Positions 18,954 through 29,300 of a stretch of DNA of 64,000 nt are shown here, piece by piece; position 1 is the stretch's first letter; each line of letters starts with the position of its first letter. The notes under the pieces were generated by a model, which was given only the letters and a program-made list of their open reading frames with translations, had not been told where the DNA came from and did no database searches. Made by a program: the position numbers and the translations under genes. The stretch lies in contig NZ_ADFR01000007.1 in assembly GCF_000177375.1 (NCBI RefSeq), positions 52,519 to 116,518 of the forward strand. Direction: 5' to 3'. Origin of the DNA: Bulleidia extructa W1219. Lineage in GTDB: Bacteria > Bacillota_I > Bacilli_A > Erysipelotrichales > Erysipelotrichaceae.

Positions 18954-19931
18954 TCACAACGCATCAGCGTTATCCAATGATCGAATGAAATCAAAGATGG
19001 TTTTGGCATAAACATCTCCTAAATCAAATAAAGATTCTGTATGACCCGCTTTCTTGGAAACCAATTGTTTCTTCTTACCTTGTGTTTTGGCATCATATAA
19101 TCTTTGCATCATAGAAAAGGGAACGAAATCATCCTTTTCACCATGAATCAATAAAATGGGCTTGGTGCTTCTTTTAATGGCTTGGATCACCGAAACTTCT
19201 TTAAAGCTATATCCGGCTCTCATTTTAGAAATCAAGCTGGCAACATCCAATAAAGGAAAACTAGGCAAATGAAAACGTAATTGTAATTCCTCTTTAAACA
19301 TCTCATAGACACTTGTATAAGCTGAATCCGCCACAAACGCTTTCACCTGACTGGCCTCTTTTTCTCCTGCCAATAATAACGCTGTTGCAGCCCCCATAGA
19401 ATTACCATGAACCACAATTTCAGCATTTCGATGACGACGGATGATCCATTGTAAGACAAATTTCATATCTTCTTTATCTAACATTCCCATGCCAACATAA
19501 GAACCTTCAGATTGACCACTAGCCCTTAAATCAGGCATCACAACATTATAGCCTTGTTTGTGATATAACTTCGCATACGCCAACATTTCCTCATGCTTAG
19601 AACGATATCCATGAATCATCAACACCCATTTAGAGACCGACGGATTTTCAACATAAAACAACTTCAATTGAGTTCCATCATAAGATGTCATCTTATCTTC
19701 TCGAAGACCTTGTTTTTCAAAGTAAGCCTTCGCTTCTTCCTTTTTCTTACCTTTCATTGCTTTTAAAGAAGTTTTATCCGGCTGAATTTGAGTGGTTTTA
19801 ACTTTTCGATCACCACCATCTCCCCTACGAGCCACAGCGTATTCAAACAGATAATTAGAAACTGCCGTTATGACTAATAAAAAAGCCACCAATAGACCGA
19901 GAACGATTTTTAGACCTTTTCTTTTTTTCAT
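18954..19931 (-). CDS. membrane-anchored alpha/beta hydrolase (YqkD-like)
   Basis: At 325 residues, it starts at 19931 (MKKRKGLKI) after AGAAGGGA. An N-terminal membrane segment (about residues 8-27) is followed by a serine hydrolase domain. The nucleophile is in HGNSMGAATAL, the acid in HGEKDDFVPF and the histidine in KKAGHTESLF. The domain probably faces the outside. Such proteins are annotated as esterases or peptidase S9-like enzymes, and the substrate is unknown. It has its own terminator and follows the SPOUT/U32 gene cluster on the same strand with a 79-base gap, so it could be its last gene. Confidence 0.85.
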   Translation of the reverse strand: MKKRKGLKIVLGLLVAFLLVITAVSNYLFEYAVARRGDGGDRKVKTTQIQPDKTSLKAMKGKKKEEAKAYFEKQGLREDKMTSYDGTQLKLFYVENPSVSKWVLMIHGYRSKHEEMLAYAKLYHKQGYNVVMPDLRASGQSEGSYVGMGMLDKEDMKFVLQWIIRRHRNAEIVVHGNSMGAATALLLAGEKEASQVKAFVADSAYTSVYEMFKEELQLRFHLPSFPLLDVASLISKMRAGYSFKEVSVIQAIKRSTKPILLIHGEKDDFVPFSMMQRLYDAKTQGKKKQLVSKKAGHTESLFDLGDVYAKTIFDFIRSLDNADAL

Positions 19932-20011
19932 GGTTCTTTCCCTTCTAGAAATATAAATTTTAGAATACACAAAGAAAATCATCTTGTAAAGAAAAAAAGA
20001 CCGATATGGTC

Positions 20012-20719
20012 TTATTGAAACATATACATGAGAATCGCTCCCGCTACCGCAACATTCAAACTTTCAAAACCACTCATTTCTATTCTGGTGATTTCATCAC
20101 ACAACTCCAACAAATTCCCTTTGACTCCCTGACCTTCATTTCCTAATAAAATGGCAATATCGTCTTCTTTTTTCACCTTTTTTAAAGGAATGGATTGTTG
20201 AAGACTGGTTCCTAAAACCTTGATTCCTCTTTCTTGTAAAGAAGAAATAACATTCTTTAAATCCTCACGAAAAACAGGTATCGAAAAGATAGCTCCTTGA
20301 GAAGCTTGCACACATTTTGGATTAAAAGCATCACAACAATTTTCACTACAATAAACCGCTTCATAACCAAAAGATTTCGCTGTTCGAATAATGGTTCCAA
20401 GATTACCAGGATCTTGTATCTCATCCAACAAAATCACCTTTTTCACTTCTTTTTTTTCAAAATGAGGCATTTGGCATAAACCAATTCGGTGAATCGTTGA
20501 TTGTGATATCTTAAGCTTCTTCAAAATAGCTTCCGTTACCAAAATATCTCCCTTTTGATCTGAAATAATAGTTTGTAAAATTTGTGCTTTTTGCGCCTCT
20601 TCTATCAAATGTTCCGTTTCCACCAAGAATAATCGGTGGCTATCTCTACCCTTTTTATGTTGTAAAGAAGTCCATATTTTTACCTTCCGATTTTGTAAAG
20701 AAGTAATGCTTTCCATCAT
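20012..20719 (-). CDS. TrmH/SpoU (SPOUT) RNA 2'-O-methyltransferase
   Basis: This 235-residue protein has an N-terminal substrate-binding domain and a C-terminal knotted methyltransferase domain. The three SPOUT motifs are visible: EIQDPGNLGTIIRTA, LLGNEGQGV and SLNVAVAGAILMY. It methylates a ribose in rRNA or tRNA, and the exact site cannot be told. Its start overlaps the stop of the preceding SPOUT gene by 4 bases, so they are co-translated paralogues. The start MMES follows GGAGACATCG. Confidence 0.9.
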   Translation of the reverse strand: MMESITSLQNRKVKIWTSLQHKKGRDSHRLFLVETEHLIEEAQKAQILQTIISDQKGDILVTEAILKKLKISQSTIHRIGLCQMPHFEKKEVKKVILLDEIQDPGNLGTIIRTAKSFGYEAVYCSENCCDAFNPKCVQASQGAIFSIPVFREDLKNVISSLQERGIKVLGTSLQQSIPLKKVKKEDDIAILLGNEGQGVKGNLLELCDEITRIEMSGFESLNVAVAGAILMYMFQ

Positions 20720-21429
20720 CGATGTCTCCTTTGCCTTAAAACTTCAAAACAGAATACCGAGCAAGCACTTGCTGCATTTAAAGCATTTTTAAAACCGTTC
20801 GCATAAGGGATATAAACTGCCTGATCCACTTGTTCTAACACCTGCTTTGATAAACCTCTTAGCTCCCCACCTACGCAAAAGACTGTCGGATTGGTATAAT
20901 CAGCTTCATCATACACAATAGCGTTGTCTCGATAACCTGCATAAATCGTAAACCCCTTCTCTTTAAGAAGTCTTAAATCCTGAGCCAAATCTTTAGATGG
21001 AATGATAGAACAATGATCAAAAGCCCCGGCTGATGATTTCAAAATCACTGATTCCAAATCATGCCAATGATACTCTGGTATCAAAATACCATCCACCCCG
21101 GCACTATAGGCTGTTCTAACCATATATCCAAAATTGAAAGGATCTACAACTCCTTCCAACACCAATAGAAATGAGCTTCTGGAAATCTCTAAGTGATCCA
21201 TGATTCTCTCTTCCACATCAGCTAAAAGACCCCCATGGGTTTTCCCAAAAGCCAACGTATTGATTTCTTCTCGCTTTAAACGATAAACGGGCACATGAGC
21301 TTCATGAGCTTTAAACAAAATGTAATTTAAATTTCGATCTTTTTTCTTGTCATCTACATATAAAGCATTTACAACTCTCTTTTTTGCTTCTAATGCCGCT
21401 TTGACTGATGTAGCTCCCTCTATAATCAT
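20716..21429 (-). CDS. second TrmH-family (SPOUT) RNA methyltransferase
   Basis: This 237-residue protein has the N-terminal RlmB-like domain (IIEGATSVKAALEAKKRV) and the knot domain, with EGVVDPFNFGYMVRTAYSAG, VGGELRGLS and PYANGFKNALNAASA. Motif 1 has FNFG instead of the common xNxG, and the third motif has FKNALN rather than SLNVS. It may therefore have altered activity. It lies between a U32 gene and the other SPOUT gene with 4-base overlaps on both sides, forming an RNA-modification operon. Confidence 0.85.
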   Translation of the reverse strand: MIIEGATSVKAALEAKKRVVNALYVDDKKKDRNLNYILFKAHEAHVPVYRLKREEINTLAFGKTHGGLLADVEERIMDHLEISRSSFLLVLEGVVDPFNFGYMVRTAYSAGVDGILIPEYHWHDLESVILKSSAGAFDHCSIIPSKDLAQDLRLLKEKGFTIYAGYRDNAIVYDEADYTNPTVFCVGGELRGLSKQVLEQVDQAVYIPYANGFKNALNAASACSVFCFEVLRQRRHR

Positions 21430-22631
21430 GATCTACCTCGCCGAATAATATCATCCTTCTTTAACGCAAAAGGAACCGGAATCTCTACTATTTCCATCGG
21501 TCTTTTCGCCCTTTCCATCACTTCACCATCCATATTCTGAATGTGTTTAACAACAAAAGATCGTTTTGGCATACCGGGTGATAATACTTCTAATGTTTCT
21601 CCCACACAAAAAGCATTTCGAACCTGCATTCTAACGAATCCATGATCATATTCCATGATTGTGGAAATAAAATCATGATTGACATCATTATTGGTGGTCG
21701 GATGATATAGAATGGTATTTTCATCTTCTTTACCCGGATATAAACCACTTGCTGTTTCACGATTTTCAACACGGGCAATTTCTTTTAAATAAACCAGCAT
21801 TTCTTCATCACTTAGACGATCACGTTTTGTCCAAATGGCATCGATCAATTCTCGATACGCTCTAACCACATTAGCCACATAATATTCTGTCTTCATTCTA
21901 CCTTCAATTTTAAAAGAAGCGACACCGGCCATCATCAAATCATAAATATATTCCGCTGCCATTAAATCTTTTGAACTCATCGTAAAGAACTGTTCCTGAC
22001 TTAACTCTTTTTCACCATCAAAAAGCTTATATTCCCAACGACACGATTGGGCACAACCTCCCCGATTGGCATCCCGCAAAGTCATTCGATTCGACAATGT
22101 ACAACGTCCGGAATAATTGACACACATTCCGCCATGAATAAACGCTTCTACTTCTACAGGACATTCTTTTGTGATCGCTCTTACTTCCTCAATAGAACAC
22201 TCTCTGGCTAATACCACTCGATCCAAATGAAATTCATCCACTAAAAATTTTGCTGTTTCAACATTGGTGATTGACATTTGTGTAGAACAATGAACTTCTA
22301 ATTTAGGAGCCACTTCTTTTGCGATACGCATAATGGCCGGGGAAGCAACAATAATAGCCGTGACCCCAAATTCTTCCAGCTTTTTTAGGTAAATCTTGAG
22401 GCCGTTGAAGTCCTCTTGATGGGGAATCACATTCACCGTCACATGAACTCTTGAACCATGTTCTTTTGCAAAAGCACAAGCTTCTTGAATATCGTTCAAA
22501 CTAAAATTTGAGGCCCTAGAACGTAATGAAAAATTCTGCCCACCAAGGAAAATGGCATCCGCTCCATATAAAATGGCCGTTTTCGCTCTTGCCAAATCGC
22601 CAGCCGGTGCTAACAATTCCGGTTTTTTCAT
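21426..22631 (-). CDS. U32-family protein, YrrO/TrhP2-like
   Basis: U32 proteins were first described as peptidases. Relatives of this pair (B. subtilis YrrN and YrrO) are linked to prephenate-dependent hydroxylation of tRNA U34 (established for that family). The protein starts MKKPELLAPAGDLARAKTA, a conserved beginning, and carries the U32 signature EAFIHGGMCVNYSGRC followed by GGCAQSCRWEY, whose cysteines may hold an Fe-S cluster. The start at 22631 was chosen by this N terminus; an upstream ATG at 22658 is possible. About 401 residues. It immediately follows its smaller U32 partner. Confidence 0.85.
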   Translation of the reverse strand: MKKPELLAPAGDLARAKTAILYGADAIFLGGQNFSLRSRASNFSLNDIQEACAFAKEHGSRVHVTVNVIPHQEDFNGLKIYLKKLEEFGVTAIIVASPAIMRIAKEVAPKLEVHCSTQMSITNVETAKFLVDEFHLDRVVLARECSIEEVRAITKECPVEVEAFIHGGMCVNYSGRCTLSNRMTLRDANRGGCAQSCRWEYKLFDGEKELSQEQFFTMSSKDLMAAEYIYDLMMAGVASFKIEGRMKTEYYVANVVRAYRELIDAIWTKRDRLSDEEMLVYLKEIARVENRETASGLYPGKEDENTILYHPTTNNDVNHDFISTIMEYDHGFVRMQVRNAFCVGETLEVLSPGMPKRSFVVKHIQNMDGEVMERAKRPMEIVEIPVPFALKKDDIIRRGRS

Positions 22632-22635
22632 TCCT

Positions 22636-23514
22636 TCACCTAATCGTTTTTTGACCATAATACCCATCTTCCAATGGCAGATCTGAAAACGCCTTTCTAT
22701 AACTTTCTTCCACTTCTTCGCCACTTGATCCATTTAAAATCTTCACATACGCTTCAATGGCTTGTTTATTTTCTTCTGTGCTTAAATAGTGTGCATTCAT
22801 TTCTAATCTTTCCACACCTATGGTCACAAATTTTTGGATATGTTTAAAACTTTGTAACACAAAATCCGTATAAATCACTGTCCCAAAATCATCTTCATAA
22901 ATCGGCATATGACCGTCACGATGAACTTCTTGAATCCAAAGGTGTTGATTACGAACTAAGTCATGATTTAAGTGTGTATAATTTCGATAAGCACTTAGTA
23001 AATGCCGTTTGGAAACAGCCATCATTTGATAGCCATGAATTGGTAAAGAAAGATGAGGAACAATAGAAGAAATCGCTACAATTTCACTTTCTGTCAATAA
23101 AGGAGAAATCACCGCTTTTTGAAGACCAAAATTCATCCAAACTTGTGCATCCCATGAAGAAGTCACTAATGTCTCAGGAGAATAAACCATGCACTCCATT
23201 TTACCTAATTCTTTCGCTTTTTTTAGTAAACCCGGATCAGAAAAAAGAATACTTTCAATTCCTGCCTTTAATAAATCTTCTAAATCTTTCTGGGCTTGAA
23301 GAATATCAAATTGAGAAAATAAGCGATTCATTAAAATAGCCATTTTTCTCTTCTTCATTTTCCCTTGTTTCAAATGAATTAAATCTTCTTTTGTAAATAA
23401 CTTAGCAGAGGTAAAACAGCTTTCTTTTAAAGCAAAAATAAATTCTTCAGCCCCTGCTTGTTCAAAAATATCCACATCCTGTATGTGGTCAACTGTAATG
23501 GATAGATAAGCCAT
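22636..23514 (-). CDS. small U32-family protein, YrrN/TrhP1-like
   Basis: This protein of about 292 residues is a shorter U32 paralogue lacking the cysteine signature. It begins MAYLSITVDHIQDVDIFEQ and ends NGSSGEEVEESYRKAFSDLP. In other Bacillota the YrrN-like protein is always beside YrrO and the two probably act together. The ATG at 23514 has no ribosome site, but TATAAT (minus strand, 23526-23521) ends exactly six bases before it, so the mRNA probably begins at the start codon. It heads the U32-U32-SPOUT-SPOUT operon. Confidence 0.8.
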   Translation of the reverse strand: MAYLSITVDHIQDVDIFEQAGAEEFIFALKESCFTSAKLFTKEDLIHLKQGKMKKRKMAILMNRLFSQFDILQAQKDLEDLLKAGIESILFSDPGLLKKAKELGKMECMVYSPETLVTSSWDAQVWMNFGLQKAVISPLLTESEIVAISSIVPHLSLPIHGYQMMAVSKRHLLSAYRNYTHLNHDLVRNQHLWIQEVHRDGHMPIYEDDFGTVIYTDFVLQSFKHIQKFVTIGVERLEMNAHYLSTEENKQAIEAYVKILNGSSGEEVEESYRKAFSDLPLEDGYYGQKTIR

Positions 23515-23634
23515 GGAACCATTATACACGATCCCCATCCACTTGAAGGATCTATTGACTCTATATTTTAAATTGTTTTATCGTTTCCTCTATGCTATTT
23601 TAAAAAGGACTTGTCAAAGAAAGGGTTGTTTTTA

Positions 23635-24216
23635 ATGAAATTAAAAGAAAAGTTTTCCAGTAGTGCTAAAAATTTAAAAAATGTTCGTTATATTGCCATT
23701 ATGGCTATTTTTATTGCTTTGAAAATCATTTCTTCCAGCTACCTTCATTTCACTGTATCTCATAACCTAAGAGTTGGTATTGGTTTTGTGTTAGTAGCTA
23801 TAGAAGCCAGTATTCTAGGCCCTAGTGCCGGCATGTTGTCTGGCGCCATTACCGATACCCTTGGCTTTTTATTACATCCAGATGGTCCTTATTTTCCAGG
23901 CTATACCCTAACCGCTATGATGGGCAGTTTCTTTTATGGTATTTTCTTATATGGTCATCCAATTAAAATGCGTCATATCCTTCTTGCAAAACTATGTAAT
24001 TCCGTTTTCACCAATATTCTATTAAATAGCCTTTGGTCTTCCATGTTATACACGAAGAAAACTCTTTGGGGTTATATGGCAGCTTCACTCGTCAAAAATA
24101 CCACTCTTTTTCCAATTGAAGCGATTCTTCTCATCCTATTATTTAACGCTATGATTCCTCTTCTCAATGCCAGGCATTTATTGAAGTCGAAAACTGATTT
24201 TCCAATCCGATTTTAA
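23635..24216 (+). CDS. folT: ECF transporter S component, folate-type (FolT-like)
   Basis: This 193-residue membrane protein has about six hydrophobic segments and is typical of energy-coupling-factor substrate-binding (S) subunits. Regions such as RVGIGFVLVAIEASILGPSA and SGAITDTLGFLLHPDGPYFPG match folate S components. It needs an EcfA/A'/T module, which is not in this window. The start at 23635 follows GAAAGGG; an upstream TTG in frame was not used. It ends in its own terminator. Confidence 0.82.
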   Translation: MKLKEKFSSSAKNLKNVRYIAIMAIFIALKIISSSYLHFTVSHNLRVGIGFVLVAIEASILGPSAGMLSGAITDTLGFLLHPDGPYFPGYTLTAMMGSFFYGIFLYGHPIKMRHILLAKLCNSVFTNILLNSLWSSMLYTKKTLWGYMAASLVKNTTLFPIEAILLILLFNAMIPLLNARHLLKSKTDFPIRF

Positions 24217-24241
24217 GGCTATCCCTAGCCTTTTTAATTTG
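24215..24241 (+). terminator. rho-independent terminator overlapping the folT stop codon
   Basis: Stem AAGGCTA/TAGCCTT (24215-24221, 24226-24232) with a TCCC loop and a T run. Confidence 0.85.
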
Positions 24242-24269
24242 GAGTATAATAGGAACAAGAGGTTACCTT

Positions 24270-25477
24270 ATGACTTTTTTAAAGAAAACAAGAAATACAA
24301 GTGAATTAGTGGATACAGTCTTTTCTTTAGCTGCCAAAGCTAAAAATGATTTGGATCCCAATGCCGTCAACGCAACCATTGGAACATTGTGCGATGAAGA
24401 TGGACAACTCTTTGCGTTTGATAGTGTTTTTGATCCCTATGACAAACTTCCTCATCGGTTGAAAGCCGCTTATGCCAGTGCCTTTAAGGGTAATGATAAT
24501 TATCGTCAAGCCGTTTTAAATTGGGTCTTAAGGGATAAAAAAATTCAACTAAATAAGGAAATTATCGCCACTCCTGGTGGAACCGGAGCCGTAAGTTTAG
24601 CCTTTAGTAATTTTTTAGAACCAGGGCAGACTGTTTTAATTCCTGAAATTGCTTGGCCTGTATATCAGCTTATGGCGAATGAAAATAGCTTAAAAGCTGT
24701 TTCTTATTCTTTGTTTGAAGAAGACCATTTCAATATAACTAATCTAAAACAACTCATCTTGGAAAATCTTCAATCGCAAGATAAATTAATTCTTTTGATC
24801 AATGATCCTTGTCAAAATCCAACCGGTTATAGCTTAAGTATTTCTGAATGGCAAGAATTGATTTTCTTTTTAAATAGCCTTCCTAAAAACAAACAAATTA
24901 TTTTATTAAATGATGTTGCTTATATAGATTATACTTTTACCGAAGATAGTCGTGCCTTTTTAGAAGTTTGGAACTCACTAGAAAACCATATCTTAGGATT
25001 AGTAGCTTATAGTTGCTCCAAAAGCTTCACTTCTTATGGCATGCGCCTTGGAGCTTTGATTATTCTTCATCAAAATCAAGAAGTGGTTGAAGGTGTTTTA
25101 CATGCGATGGATAAACAAGCTCGGTCTTTATGGTCGAATATATCCAATTCGGGGATGGAAAATATTGCAAATGTCCTGTGCCATCCAGAAGCTTATTTAA
25201 AAGAAAAAAATCAGCCGTTCAACTATTACAAAAACGAGCCAAGCTTTTTATCAAACAAGCCGATGCTTGTCATTTGCACTATTATCCCTTCAAAGAAGGG
25301 TTCTTCTTGACCTTAGTGTGTGATGAAAAAAGAGAGGCCTATCATCAAGCCCTCATGGATCATCATATCTATTGTGTCTTAGTTCCAAAGGGTATCCGAA
25401 TTGCTCTTTGTTCCCTACCGTTAGCTAAAATAGACGGTTTGCCAAAACGTTTGAAAGAAATACAAGAGGGACTCTAA
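24270..25477 (+). CDS. class I/II PLP-dependent aminotransferase, frame interrupted
   Basis: The first frame (24270-25310) covers the N-terminal and PLP domains: TPGGTGAVSLAFSNFLEPGQ, NDPCQNPTGYSL and the lysine block AYSCSKSFTSYGMRLGA. After PEAYLKEK it changes to a short wrong tail. The genuine C-terminal domain (SAVQLLQKRAKLFIKQ to the end KEIQEGL) continues in another frame up to 25477. The break is at seven A (25204-25210), and one more A would restore about 403 residues. It looks like an aromatic or aspartate-type aminotransferase. AAGAGG precedes the start. The stop overlaps the next gene's ATG (TAATG). Confidence 0.85.
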
Positions 25478-26322
25478 TGCCAGCTGCTACAACTCATGAT
25501 ATTTTTGCGAATGCTGTTTATCGCTTATATTCACCATCCACTCGCCAAGAAATTCCTTTCAATGCTCTATATCATTTAGGAGCTCAAGGGCCGGATTTTC
25601 TTTTCTTTTCTTCTACTTCTTTTGGAGCTCTCAATCAATTAGGACATCGTTTACATAATGAAAAAATTCAAGAAACTTTACGCTTTTTCTTATCGTATCA
25701 ACAATTAGAACCGCATTTAAAGTCCTATGTAGCCGGCTTTATTTCTCACTATGTTTTAGATGCATTTTCACATCCTTTTATCAATGCCAAAGCCAAAGAA
25801 ATAAATCATAAAAATGGCCATATTGAAATTGAATCTCAAATTGATACTTGGTCTTTAGCACAACAAGGATTCAAGATTCAAGATTATCAAGTTCATAAAA
25901 AAATTCATGTCAATCAATTGAATAAAGAATTAGTTGCTACTATGTACCGTCGTTTATTCCAAGAAGTCTTTCATCTGGAAGTCAAAACCACTAAAATCAT
26001 TTCTTGTCTCAGTGATTTTGAAATTGGATTATCCCTTTTAAAACCAAATCCAACCAAACAAAAGTGGGTTCAGTTTATTGAAAGATTCTATCACTTAAAT
26101 CCATTCGTATCTTCCATGATGTTGAAACAAGATTCAGCTTTGGATTTTCTGAATCTCGACCACAAAATCGTAGAAACAGAGCTGGGAGCAAGTCGACTTA
26201 GCTACCCGGAAGTCTATGGCAAAGCTTGTGTTGTAGCGGCTTCAATTATGAACGAACATTTAGATCCTTATTTGTTTTGTGATTTCAATGGGCGCCCCAT
26301 TGAAAAAGACACAAACGACTAA
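25477..26322 (+). CDS. zinc-dependent phospholipase C-like protein
   Basis: This 281-residue protein of the zinc-dependent PLC fold has histidines and aspartates at the expected positions: TTHDIFANAV, HLGAQGPDFLFF, GHRLHNEK and GFISHYVLDAFSHPFI. No signal peptide is seen, so it probably acts in the cytoplasm. Many such Bacillota proteins have no proven substrate. It shares one base with the end of the aminotransferase gene and is translationally coupled to it. Its 3' end overlaps the opposite-strand gene by 4 bases. Confidence 0.8.
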   Translation: MPAATTHDIFANAVYRLYSPSTRQEIPFNALYHLGAQGPDFLFFSSTSFGALNQLGHRLHNEKIQETLRFFLSYQQLEPHLKSYVAGFISHYVLDAFSHPFINAKAKEINHKNGHIEIESQIDTWSLAQQGFKIQDYQVHKKIHVNQLNKELVATMYRRLFQEVFHLEVKTTKIISCLSDFEIGLSLLKPNPTKQKWVQFIERFYHLNPFVSSMMLKQDSALDFLNLDHKIVETELGASRLSYPEVYGKACVVAASIMNEHLDPYLFCDFNGRPIEKDTND

Positions 26323-26708
26323 TCATCTGTTTGTGCCCAACTTGGTAATTCTTCTCCTTTACGAACTAAAATTGTTTTTTGATAGTCCGTTTGATTGAGA
26401 TAACGAAGAACAGCTTCTTCTTCTTCCAAGCTACAACCAACAAGAACCTTCACATCCATTTCACGGCCAAGAATATCCACCGCCATCACTAAAGAAGTGA
26501 TTTTATTGCGATTCTCACTTCCTGCATAAAGACTAATACCATGACCATTCGTGCTCTTGGTTTCATTGATATAACCATAATCAACAGGATAGATTAAATT
26601 CGCAAATTGGGGATGATGTTCCCCTTTTTTTCTTATAATAGTAAACCCACTTGATAAAAATAACGTGTCCACTTTTTGCCAAAAATAAGCACTGTTTTGT
26701 AATTCCAT
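26319..26708 (-). CDS. small inorganic pyrophosphatase-like protein
   Basis: This 129-residue protein begins MELQNSAYFWQKVD at 26708, after AAGGGGA. The segments GEHHPQFANLIYPVDYGYI and NGHGISLYAGS resemble the type I pyrophosphatase core, but it is much shorter and lacks the full set of acidic metal ligands. Similar small Bacillota proteins are annotated as inorganic pyrophosphatase by similarity. Function uncertain. It is monocistronic and converges on the PLC-like gene. Confidence 0.6.
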   Translation of the reverse strand: MELQNSAYFWQKVDTLFLSSGFTIIRKKGEHHPQFANLIYPVDYGYINETKSTNGHGISLYAGSENRNKITSLVMAVDILGREMDVKVLVGCSLEEEEAVLRYLNQTDYQKTILVRKGEELPSWAQTDD

Positions 26709-26787
26709 ATGATTCCCCTTAAGTACCTGCCCCATTGTACTATTTTCAACAAAAAATGTAAATAATTACCAGATGTTCTGAAACCAT

Positions 26788-27348
26788 TTACATTCTTTTT
26801 AGCGAAATTTTTAAATAATTCAGCATCGTTTCACAATCACACATCTCATATTTAGCCATCGCTGCTGCCACAATAGCCAAACAAGCATACGCATCCGATC
26901 CGGCATGATGATGATCTAAAGGGATTTTTAAATAACGAGCCACTGTATCTAATTTATGATTAACCAACAAAGGAAATGCCCTTCTTGACAAAGGCACAGA
27001 ATCAAAATAGGTCACTTTGGGTACAGGACACCCCGTATTCAAGCAACAATTCTTGATCACCGACACATCAAAAACCGCATTATGAGCCACCACAATTCCA
27101 CTTTCCAATAGAGATTTGATCGTTGGATATACTTCTGGCAAAGTCGGAGCATCTTGAACATCCTTAGGATGAATCCCATGAACTTTCGTATTAAAATATT
27201 CAAAATGATTCGCATTGGCAGCCGGTTTAATCAAACTATAAAAAGCCTCTTCTAATACCCCATTTTCTAAAACGCTTAAACCAATAGCACACATACTTCT
27301 ATGATCTGAACTGGCTGTTTCGACATCCACTGCAACCACTCTAGTCAT
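26788..27348 (-). CDS. DnaQ-like 3'-5' exonuclease (DEDDh)
   Basis: This 186-residue protein carries the exonuclease motifs: Exo I AVDVETAS, Exo II HNAVFDVSVI and Exo III HHAGSDAYA, with the histidine of the DEDDh subclass. It resembles the epsilon subunit of DNA polymerase III but lacks other domains, so it may be a standalone proofreading or RNA/DNA trimming nuclease. Its start overlaps the end of the SmtB-like repressor gene by 8 bases. The coupling suggests metal-responsive expression, which is unusual. Confidence 0.88.
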   Translation of the reverse strand: MTRVVAVDVETASSDHRSMCAIGLSVLENGVLEEAFYSLIKPAANANHFEYFNTKVHGIHPKDVQDAPTLPEVYPTIKSLLESGIVVAHNAVFDVSVIKNCCLNTGCPVPKVTYFDSVPLSRRAFPLLVNHKLDTVARYLKIPLDHHHAGSDAYACLAIVAAAMAKYEMCDCETMLNYLKISLKRM

Positions 27349-27679
27349 GATCTTCCTTTACATGCAAATAAGTCACTTGGAAAATCTTTTCAATATGTTC
27401 ATCATCCATCGAATAAAAAACATTCTTCCCTTCTTTGCGCATGCGGACTAATTTGGTCTTCTTTAAAGAAGCCAATTGATGTGATATGGCGGACGTACTC
27501 ATATTCAATAAAATAGCTAAATCCCCTACACACATTTCCGATACAAATAGTGCAGACATAATTTTCAAACGAGTTCCATCTGCAAACATAGAAAAAATCA
27601 TGGACATACCGGCAATATCCTCTTCTGTAATCATTGCCATCTTTGCTTTCGCAACCGCTCTTTCATCCACAATACTCAT
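27341..27679 (-). CDS. ArsR/SmtB-family metal-responsive repressor, zinc-type
   Basis: This 112-residue winged-helix repressor has both metal motifs of SmtB: cysteine in SEMCVGDLA (C50, alpha-3) and the complete alpha-5 zinc site D93-x-H95...H106-x-x-E109. The recognition helix is in MSTSAISHQLASLKKTKLV. Binding of zinc would release DNA. Unlike its relatives, it is not next to a metal exporter or storage gene. Instead it lies between a membrane protein and an exonuclease gene with overlapping ends. GAGGGGAAATC precedes the ATG. Confidence 0.9.
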   Translation of the reverse strand: MSIVDERAVAKAKMAMITEEDIAGMSMIFSMFADGTRLKIMSALFVSEMCVGDLAILLNMSTSAISHQLASLKKTKLVRMRKEGKNVFYSMDDEHIEKIFQVTYLHVKEDHD

Positions 27680-28107
27680 GATTTCCCCTCTTTCTTTGGT
27701 GCGTATTTATCCAAATAAACTTGAATTTTTTTCTTACTGTAAAACGATACCATTTGAATAGTATCATCACTCAACACAAAACGAATTTGATCTTGTTCCC
27801 AATCTCGTTCATAAGACCAACGATACAATTCATCCCAATACATCAAAAACGCTTCTTCTCTTGTTTGATAAAGTACCAAATAATCTTTTGTTACCTCAAT
27901 CAAAGGAATATCCGGGAATTGGAATAGACAAATCAAACAATAAATAGCTATCACTAATCCCATCAACCCCCAAACCACATTCACCGCAAACAAGGCCAAG
28001 GATAAAATCAATACCATATATAACAACAATTTAGGTTTGGCGTAGAAACATTTTTCACTCAGACGATGACAATCTAAATCAGCCACTGCAACAATATGCG
28101 ATTTCAT
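27676..28107 (-). CDS. two-segment membrane protein with a PH-like tail, unknown function
   Basis: This 143-residue protein has a hydrophobic hairpin at about residues 28-65 (LLLYMVLILSLALFAVNVVW and GLVIAIYCLICLFQF) between an N-terminal strand region and a C-terminal beta-rich region (LIEVTKDYLVLYQTREEAFL). The arrangement resembles small bacterial PH-domain membrane proteins. TATAAT (minus strand, 28119-28114), preceded by TGC as an extended -10, ends six bases before the ATG with no ribosome site, indicating a leaderless message. It is first in the operon with the SmtB-like and exonuclease genes. Confidence 0.65.
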   Translation of the reverse strand: MKSHIVAVADLDCHRLSEKCFYAKPKLLLYMVLILSLALFAVNVVWGLMGLVIAIYCLICLFQFPDIPLIEVTKDYLVLYQTREEAFLMYWDELYRWSYERDWEQDQIRFVLSDDTIQMVSFYSKKKIQVYLDKYAPKKEGKS

Positions 28108-28109
28108 AG

Positions 28110-29300
<1,191 letters not shown>

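Noticed and set aside
25204..25210. Programmed -1 ribosomal frameshift in the aminotransferase
   Set aside because: The A run is preceded by G in a phase that does not give an X-XXY-YYZ heptamer, and no aminotransferase is known to need one.
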